Shown: one piece after another, positions 15,062 to 19,911 of the stretch
Numbering within the stretch: position 1 is the first letter of the stretch
Layout of the letters: the number at the start of each line of letters is the position of its first letter
DNA from: an uncultured Fidelibacterota bacterium
GTDB taxonomy: Bacteria > Fidelibacterota > Marinisomatia > Marinisomatales > TCS55
Length of the DNA: 19,911 nt
Direction: 5' to 3'
Assembly: GCA_913041075.1 (NCBI GenBank)
Contig: CAJWGZ010000012.1
Location: 1-19,911, forward strand
Made by a program: the position numbers and the translations under genes
Notes under the pieces: model-generated
The model's database searches: none
Seen by the model: the letters and a program-made list of their open reading frames with translations, nothing else
Told to the model about the DNA's origin: nothing

Positions 15062-16275
15062 ATGTTGGCTTAATCACGATCGGTAATGAATTGCTATCAG
15101 GTTTCACCACAGACACAAATAGCGCCTGGATCGGCCAATCTGTACTGGAAGTAGGTGCGGAAATTACTTGGCATGTGACCATTGGCGATCAATACAATCA
15201 TATTACCGCTGCATTGGACCAGGTACCTGAAGATATTAAAGTCGTTTTAGTGACCGGTGGTCTAGGTCCAACCCATGATGATATTACCCAAAAAACGCTG
15301 TTTAAGTATTTTGATGTGCAACCTGTGTTTGATGAAGACTATTGGAATATTCTAAATGCGCGGATGGTAAAACGGGCCAGAGTTATGCCCGAAATCAATA
15401 AAAATCAAGCTATCCGCCCGAATAAGGGTAGTGTGATTCCAAATAATTCGGGTTCTGCTAGGGGGTTGCATTTGAATAATGATAGAATGGATGTGTTTGC
15501 TATGCCAGGTGTGCACCGTGAAATGAAAGATATGATGTCAAACACAATCATACCATGGATCCATGATAAAACGAAAAGTAAAATTTATGTGAGGACACTC
15601 AGAACTACCGGGGCCATGGAATCCGTTTTAGCTGAAAAATTAGTTGATGTAACAGACGATACCAGGCCAGTAACCGTTGCATTCTTGCCTCAGTTCACAG
15701 GAGTGGATATACGGTTGACGTGCCCCAAAAAGAATCCATTAATAGAAATTGAAGAAAAGATAAGGGATAGGGTAGATAAATATATATATGCAACCGGTAT
15801 TGTAAATTTGGAAGAAACGGTTGGTGATATGCTGGTTAAGTGCGGATATACCATATCTACCGCTGAATCATGTACTGGCGGGCTTCTCGGACACCGCTTT
15901 ACTAATGTCCCTGGCAGCTCAACATACTATCTTGGTGGTGTAGTTTCTTACAGCGATGATATGAAAATGAAAACACTTGGTGTTAAGGAAAACACGTTGC
16001 AGGAATTCGGCGCAGTGAGTAAACAGACGGCTACTGAAATGGCTCAGGGTGTTCGAGATCTCTTTGGTTCAGATCTGGCAATAGCAGTGACAGGCATAGC
16101 TGGACCAGGTGGAGGTACAGCGGAAAAACCAGTAGGTCTTGTATATATTACATTGGTTCACAACGATACAGTGTGGGCCAAGGAATTCAAATTTTTCACT
16201 GATCGAAAACTGAACAAACAGCTAAGCAGTCAAGTGGCTCTCAACATGGTGAGGATACATTTACTGAATGGCTGA
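15058..16275 (+). CDS. cinA: CinA-like protein, nicotinamide mononucleotide deamidase
   Basis: This is a 405-residue two-domain protein. Residues 1-170 form the molybdopterin-binding-like (COG1058) domain with ITIGNELLSGFTTDTNS and VTGGLGPTHDD (residues 65-75). Residues about 250-405 are the PncC amidohydrolase domain with STAESCTGGLLG (Glu270, Ser271, Cys272), GVVSYSDDMKMKTLGV, GAVSKQTATEMA and AVTGIAGPGGGTAEKPVGLVYI. PncC enzymes deamidate NMN and so recycle pyridine nucleotides; the N-terminal domain in this family can hydrolyse ADP-ribose-like compounds. In many bacteria cinA lies just before recA, as here apart from thpR, and was first known as a competence-induced gene. Starts overlap both neighbours. 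Confidence 0.95.
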   Translation: MNVGLITIGNELLSGFTTDTNSAWIGQSVLEVGAEITWHVTIGDQYNHITAALDQVPEDIKVVLVTGGLGPTHDDITQKTLFKYFDVQPVFDEDYWNILNARMVKRARVMPEINKNQAIRPNKGSVIPNNSGSARGLHLNNDRMDVFAMPGVHREMKDMMSNTIIPWIHDKTKSKIYVRTLRTTGAMESVLAEKLVDVTDDTRPVTVAFLPQFTGVDIRLTCPKKNPLIEIEEKIRDRVDKYIYATGIVNLEETVGDMLVKCGYTISTAESCTGGLLGHRFTNVPGSSTYYLGGVVSYSDDMKMKTLGVKENTLQEFGAVSKQTATEMAQGVRDLFGSDLAIAVTGIAGPGGGTAEKPVGLVYITLVHNDTVWAKEFKFFTDRKLNKQLSSQVALNMVRIHLLNG

Positions 16276-16846
16276 ATCCTTACTGCGCACATTTATATCG
16301 GTATCACTACCAAGAGAAATTGTGAATATTAAAAAAATGCTGCAATCGACGATTCATTCAAAAGGTGCCGAAATAAAATGGGTAAGGGATGGCAATATGC
16401 ATCTTAGCCTGAAATTTATCGGTCATACTCCTGAAGCATCAGTTGACGATCTTAATAAAACTTTAAAGAGCGTTACTGAAGAATTTTCGACCATATCCCT
16501 ATCAATAGTTGGATCAGGATGTTTTCCAAGACCGGAACGGGCCCGGACACTTTGGGTGGGGATCTCCGGTGAAATAGATAAACTAGATGATTTTGTTGAT
16601 GCTATTAATGGACGTTTGGAACCGTTGGGTTTTCCAATACAAGAACGCAAGTTTATACCTCATGTTACACTAGCCAGGATAAAATATCCGCAAAAACATA
16701 CACCAGACGTAACTCAATTTCTAAACACAACATTTGCGGAATTACCGATGAAAATTTCTAGAATTAATTTAATGAGCAGTCAACTCTTTTCTAAAGGAGC
16801 AGTATATACTATTTTAGGTACCCATTTTTTAGTTTCAAAAGCATAA
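16268..16846 (+). CDS. thpR: RNA 2',3'-cyclic phosphodiesterase (LigT/ThpR, 2H family)
   Basis: This 192-residue protein has the size and two active-site H-x-T/S-x motifs of the 2H phosphoesterase superfamily: HLSL at residues 45-48 and HVTL at 132-135. The start LLRTFISVSLP and the segment GCFPRPERARTLWVGI are typical of bacterial ThpR/LigT. The enzyme opens 2',3'-cyclic phosphate ends on RNA to 2'-phosphates; its biological role is not settled. It overlaps cinA by eight bases and ends twelve bases before recA. Its place between cinA and recA matches other bacterial genomes. Confidence 0.92.
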   Translation: MAESLLRTFISVSLPREIVNIKKMLQSTIHSKGAEIKWVRDGNMHLSLKFIGHTPEASVDDLNKTLKSVTEEFSTISLSIVGSGCFPRPERARTLWVGISGEIDKLDDFVDAINGRLEPLGFPIQERKFIPHVTLARIKYPQKHTPDVTQFLNTTFAELPMKISRINLMSSQLFSKGAVYTILGTHFLVSKA

Positions 16847-16858
16847 AAGGAGTGATGA

Positions 16859-17878
16859 ATGGCAGCAACATCTAAAAAAGAAAAAGCGTTGGATCTGGCA
16901 ATTACACAGATTGATCGTCAGTTTGGTAAAGGATCCATTATGCGTCTAGGCAGTGACAGACCGAATATTGGTGAGAATATAATATCCACTGGCTGCTTAT
17001 CACTAGACGTAGCTCTAGGCGTAGGTGGTGTTCCTCGCGGAAGAATAGTGGAGATTTATGGTCCTGAATCAGGCGGTAAAACAACCTTGGCTTTGCATAT
17101 AGTTGCAGAAGCACAAAAAAATAGTGGGTATGCCGCATTTATTGATGTAGAACATGCCTTGGATCCAGAATATGCAAAAGTATTAGGTGTGAACACTGAG
17201 GATTTACTGGTATCGCAGCCAGATACTGGGGAACAAGCCTTAGAAATCACGGAAACATTAGTTCGCAGCGGCGCATTGGATGTGATTGTATTGGATTCAG
17301 TTGCGGCACTTGTACCAAAAGCAGAATTAGATGGAGAAATGGGAGATTCCCACATGGGATTGCAAGCCAGGCTGATGTCCCAGGCATTGCGAAAGTTAAC
17401 AGGAACGGTTAGCAGGTCGAATACATGTGTAATATTTATTAACCAGATTCGTGAAAAGATAGGTGTTATGTTTGGAAACCCGGAAACGACTCCGGGTGGT
17501 CGTGCGCTCAAGTTCTATTCCAGCCAAAGATTAGAAATTCGAAGGATAACTACTATTAAAAATGGTACAGATCCTGTTGGCAATAGAGTGCGGGTAAAAG
17601 TTGTAAAAAATAAAGTTGCACCGCCATTTAAGATGGCTGAATTCGACATTATGTATGGTCAGGGGATTTCCTACATTGGAGATGTCCTTGATCTGGCCGT
17701 AACAGGAGATATTGTCCAGAAAATGGGGGCTTGGTATGCTTATAAGGACGAAAAGATTGGTCAGGGCAGGGAAAATACGAAAGCATTTTTAGAAGAAAAT
17801 CATGATCTGTTATCTGATATAGTTAAACAAGTAAAAGGCTTCATGGGAATCAGCTTTGCGGAGGATGGCAAAGCGTAA
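16859..17878 (+). CDS. recA: Recombinase RecA
   Basis: This 339-residue protein is the strand-exchange ATPase of homologous recombination and SOS co-protease. Walker A GPESGGKT is at residues 68-75. The catalytic region is FIDVEHALDPEYAKVLGVN, and Walker B is VIVLDSVAALVPKAELDGE. The DNA-binding loop L1 follows (GDSHMGLQARLMSQALRK), then FINQIREKIGVMFGNPETTPGGRALKFY with loop L2. The C-terminal tail is short. A strong AAAAGGAG stands just before ATG 16859. The gene lies twelve bases after thpR and overlaps recX. There is no room for a LexA-box promoter directly upstream, so it is probably transcribed with the preceding genes, or from a promoter inside them. Confidence 0.97.
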   Translation: MAATSKKEKALDLAITQIDRQFGKGSIMRLGSDRPNIGENIISTGCLSLDVALGVGGVPRGRIVEIYGPESGGKTTLALHIVAEAQKNSGYAAFIDVEHALDPEYAKVLGVNTEDLLVSQPDTGEQALEITETLVRSGALDVIVLDSVAALVPKAELDGEMGDSHMGLQARLMSQALRKLTGTVSRSNTCVIFINQIREKIGVMFGNPETTPGGRALKFYSSQRLEIRRITTIKNGTDPVGNRVRVKVVKNKVAPPFKMAEFDIMYGQGISYIGDVLDLAVTGDIVQKMGAWYAYKDEKIGQGRENTKAFLEENHDLLSDIVKQVKGFMGISFAEDGKA

Positions 17879-18500
17879 GATCATAGATATCCAGGTACAA
17901 AAGCGCAGGAAAAACCGGCGCAGTATATTTCTTGATGATGGCAGCGTCTTCGGTATTTCCGAAGACGTTTTTTTTTCTATACCAGTCCAAATTGGCGATA
18001 CATTAACTGATCAGCAATTGGATGATATTTTAGTTGCTGATTACCAACAAAAAATAATGGATGTTGCATTAAATCTGCTAAGCTATAGAATGCGCAGTAA
18101 AGCGGAATTGATGCGCCGTTTGAAAAGAAAAAGTTTTAATGAGGATGGCATTTATGCTGTCATGGAAAAACTGGAAACAAAAGGATATGTTGATGACCAG
18201 AAATTTGCCGGGGTGTTTGCTCGCGAAAAGGTCCGAAGAAAGCTCATTGGTCCAATGGCCCTGAGATCAGAATTTAGTGTTCATGGTCTGGATTCGGATA
18301 TCTTAGAGCATACACTGAAAAAAACTTATGATGAATTTCCTGAATATACTTTAATGGATCAGTTATTGGCAAAACGAAGGGTTCCTATGAATAAGCCGCT
18401 TGACCTAAAGGAAAAAAATAATGCTGTGAATACCTTGAGAAATAAGGGGTTTTCATGGGATCGAATACAGGAAATACTTGTTAAGCGCGGTAATATCTGA
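17865..18500 (+). CDS. recX: Regulatory protein RecX
   Basis: This is a 211-residue protein of three-helix repeats that binds and restrains RecA filaments. Family marks include LLSYRMRSKAELMRRLKRKSF, VMEKLETKGYVDDQKFAGVFAREKVRRKLIGPMALRSEF and the C-terminal NTLRNKGFSWDRIQEIL. It overlaps recA by 14 bases. ATG 17865 sits immediately after GGAGG; an in-frame TTG at 17856 would use more natural spacing from purine-rich sequence upstream, so the start is uncertain by three residues. An intrinsic terminator-like hairpin with nine T lies inside codons about 27-37, so full-length recX mRNA needs readthrough. This would keep RecX low relative to RecA. Confidence 0.92.
   Translation: MAKRKIIDIQVQKRRKNRRSIFLDDGSVFGISEDVFFSIPVQIGDTLTDQQLDDILVADYQQKIMDVALNLLSYRMRSKAELMRRLKRKSFNEDGIYAVMEKLETKGYVDDQKFAGVFAREKVRRKLIGPMALRSEFSVHGLDSDILEHTLKKTYDEFPEYTLMDQLLAKRRVPMNKPLDLKEKNNAVNTLRNKGFSWDRIQEILVKRGNI
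17943..17976 (+). terminator. Intrinsic terminator inside recX
   Basis: The stem CGTCTTCGG (17945-17953) pairs perfectly with CCGAAGACG (17959-17967) around loop TATTT. It can be extended by a G-U and an A-U pair and is followed at once by nine T (17968-17976). It stands about 65 bases after the recA stop and in frame within recX. This is a canonical rho-independent terminator shape placed to end most recA transcripts. Confidence 0.75.
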
Positions 18501-18563
18501 TTGCGGAACCTGATAGCGTATAAATTAATGAGCTATTGATCTATTTTATCCAATAAACCTGAT

Positions 18564-19911
18564 ATGCTGATAGAAGAAGTGACTGCTGTTCTGGGCCGGA
18601 GGCCAAATGCTGATGAGCTAACATTCATCAAGTCAGTCATGGGCTCAAAACAGATTCGATATCTATTTCCAGCGCTAAATAGCATTATTATGGGAGATGG
18701 ACAAGGTAGTGCAGAAAATGGTCAATTAATTATTGGTCTGGAAGGGAAAAGTAATATTATCAGGACTAAGGCCAAGATGCAGTGTGCAGCGCAAGGAGGT
18801 AAAGGGCAATTAAAAATCTCTTTCCCAAATGCAAAGTTCCTGGTTGGCGATAAGATTAATAGTGAACATCGTAAACCGGTACCTGGTGACAATTTGATCT
18901 ATCTTAAAGCAGCCACAGATGCAGAAGTGACCTTATTAAATGTCTGGAACGAGGCACATTTGAGTGCAGTTACAGTTGTTAACCAAGGAGGGCTTGGCGT
19001 CAGTATTCTTTCGTTATGTGCTGAACAGGAATTAGGCGTTGACCTAACCTTAACGAATAAGCGGCAGCTTGGTGATTATAATAGTAGAAATATATCCGGA
19101 TTTCTTTTTTCTGTGCCGACAGCGGATTTTAAGAAAATGAATACGTGGAAAAGTAGGTGGAAGAACCTGGGCTCATTTACTGTTTCAAATAAAATCACAT
19201 TTAGCTATCGTGGAAATATGATCGGCACGCTCCCGGCTCGACTATTTCATGAACTACATGAGCGTCGATTGCCAATAATTCCACATACAATGCCCAAGAA
19301 AGAGCACTCTAACACTAATAAATATGTAAAAGAACCAGCAAATTTTAAACTCGTATTGAAAAAACTGGTCAAAGCACAACAGGATCTTATAACACTGAAA
19401 TTCACTCCAATAAGACAAAGAATCACACCATTTACTGCTATAAATAGTTCGTTTGTTCTATCGGCAAGTGATCATCCATATATTAAGCCACAGGAACCAC
19501 GCGTAGGCAGTATGATCACAATTGCCAATGCGGCGCGTCATTTGGTTTGTTTAGGCGTAAAACCAGTGTATATGGCTGCAGCATTTCATGGAGGTGATTT
19601 AAATAATGACACGGATCGTTGGATTTTGCATGAGTTGGCATCTGGGTCTAGAGAGGCTGCTACGGCCTTCCAATTACGGTATGTAAATGGGATGATAACC
19701 AAAAATAATTCGTTACATCCAATTGTTGATGTGATAACTGCCGGAGCTGGCAAAGTTCGCTGTTCACCAGGATTTAATACGCCTGGTGATTTTGTCACCA
19801 TGATCGGCAGTTTGCGTGGAGAAACTGGCAGCAGCATGTATGCAGATATTATTCATAAAAATAAGCAGGTTGGACACCCATCGACTATCGATATTGTTAT
19901 GGAATGCCGTT
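18564..19911 (+). CDS. Divergent PurL-family (AIR synthase-related) protein, partial
   Basis: An open frame of 449 codons runs off the right edge. The N-terminus (LGRRPNADELTFIKSVM, residues 10-26) aligns with the linker of PurL, formylglycinamidine ribonucleotide synthetase. The stretch VTVVNQGGLGVSILSLCAEQELGVDLTL matches the PurL QDMGAAGL...E-x-A-x-x-GxGV-x-L region. IANAARHLVCLGVKPVYMAAAF matches its second AIR-synthase half. However, the SVMWSEHC motif reads SVMGSKQI (residues 24-31) and no ESHNHPS-type motif is found. The first ATP-binding domain also looks shortened, so ordinary PurL catalysis is doubtful. It could be a non-catalytic paralogue or an enzyme with another role. ATG 18564 is the first ATG after an in-frame stop at 18537-18539; its Shine-Dalgarno is weak. 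Confidence 0.72.
   Translation, partial: MLIEEVTAVLGRRPNADELTFIKSVMGSKQIRYLFPALNSIIMGDGQGSAENGQLIIGLEGKSNIIRTKAKMQCAAQGGKGQLKISFPNAKFLVGDKINSEHRKPVPGDNLIYLKAATDAEVTLLNVWNEAHLSAVTVVNQGGLGVSILSLCAEQELGVDLTLTNKRQLGDYNSRNISGFLFSVPTADFKKMNTWKSRWKNLGSFTVSNKITFSYRGNMIGTLPARLFHELHERRLPIIPHTMPKKEHSNTNKYVKEPANFKLVLKKLVKAQQDLITLKFTPIRQRITPFTAINSSFVLSASDHPYIKPQEPRVGSMITIANAARHLVCLGVKPVYMAAAFHGGDLNNDTDRWILHELASGSREAATAFQLRYVNGMITKNNSLHPIVDVITAGAGKVRCSPGFNTPGDFVTMIGSLRGETGSSMYADIIHKNKQVGHPSTIDIVMECR

Noticed and set aside
16847..16858. LexA box or own promoter directly before recA
   Set aside because: Only twelve bases separate thpR and recA and these are the Shine-Dalgarno region; no palindromic operator is seen.

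Overview
The window reads as a chromosomal segment of a moderately A+T-rich, Gram-negative-type bacterium, most likely of the Fibrobacterota-Chlorobiota-Bacteroidota (FCB) superphylum. A Neomarinimicrobiota (SAR406)-like organism is my best guess, but that is inference. Supporting signs are a C-terminal type IX secretion-like sorting tail at the left edge, a lipoprotein, a FecR/beta-barrel protein, a YwqK/MORN_2 repeat protein, and a long (about 273 nt) SRP RNA with an Alu domain. Almost all genes lie on the + strand, with many ATGA/TAATG/GTGA stop-start overlaps.

Layout. (1) 1-3136: end of a secreted protein, a TPR-like lipoprotein, and a 737-residue YwqK-type repeat protein. (2) 3200-6523: tRNA-Ser(CGA), immediately followed by a 4HBT thioesterase and a fused FAD/Fe-S GlcD-GlcF-type dehydrogenase. 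(3) 6609-10892: an envelope and unknown-function cluster. It holds a FecR-domain barrel protein, a 47-residue membrane protein, a SelW-like selenoprotein read through an in-frame UGA, and three unknown proteins. (4) 10951-11345: tRNA-Ala(CGC) and the large-type SRP RNA. (5) 11389-18500: a housekeeping run of dnaX, ybaB, recR, pgsA, pgpA, cinA, thpR, recA and recX. (6) 18564 to the right edge: an open-ended, divergent PurL-family protein.

The most notable points are hidden from plain ORF calling. First, the TGA at 9060-9062 sits in a CxxU motif of a Rdx/SelW-type protein, with a candidate bacterial SECIS hairpin just downstream. Second, dnaX has a run of ten A at 12550-12559; a -1 shift there meets TAA almost at once and would give a short gamma-type clamp-loader subunit. 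Third, a textbook intrinsic terminator (9-bp stem, T9) lies inside the recX coding sequence, so recA transcripts may mostly end there. Fourth, the PurL-like protein has lost the signature active-site motifs of its N-terminal half.

Functionally, regions 4-6 cover replication and repair (DnaX, YbaB, RecR, RecA, RecX), phosphatidylglycerol synthesis (PgsA then PgpA), NAD-metabolite repair (CinA), RNA end processing (ThpR) and protein targeting (SRP RNA). Region 3 looks like an accessory envelope module with a redox selenoprotein in the middle.
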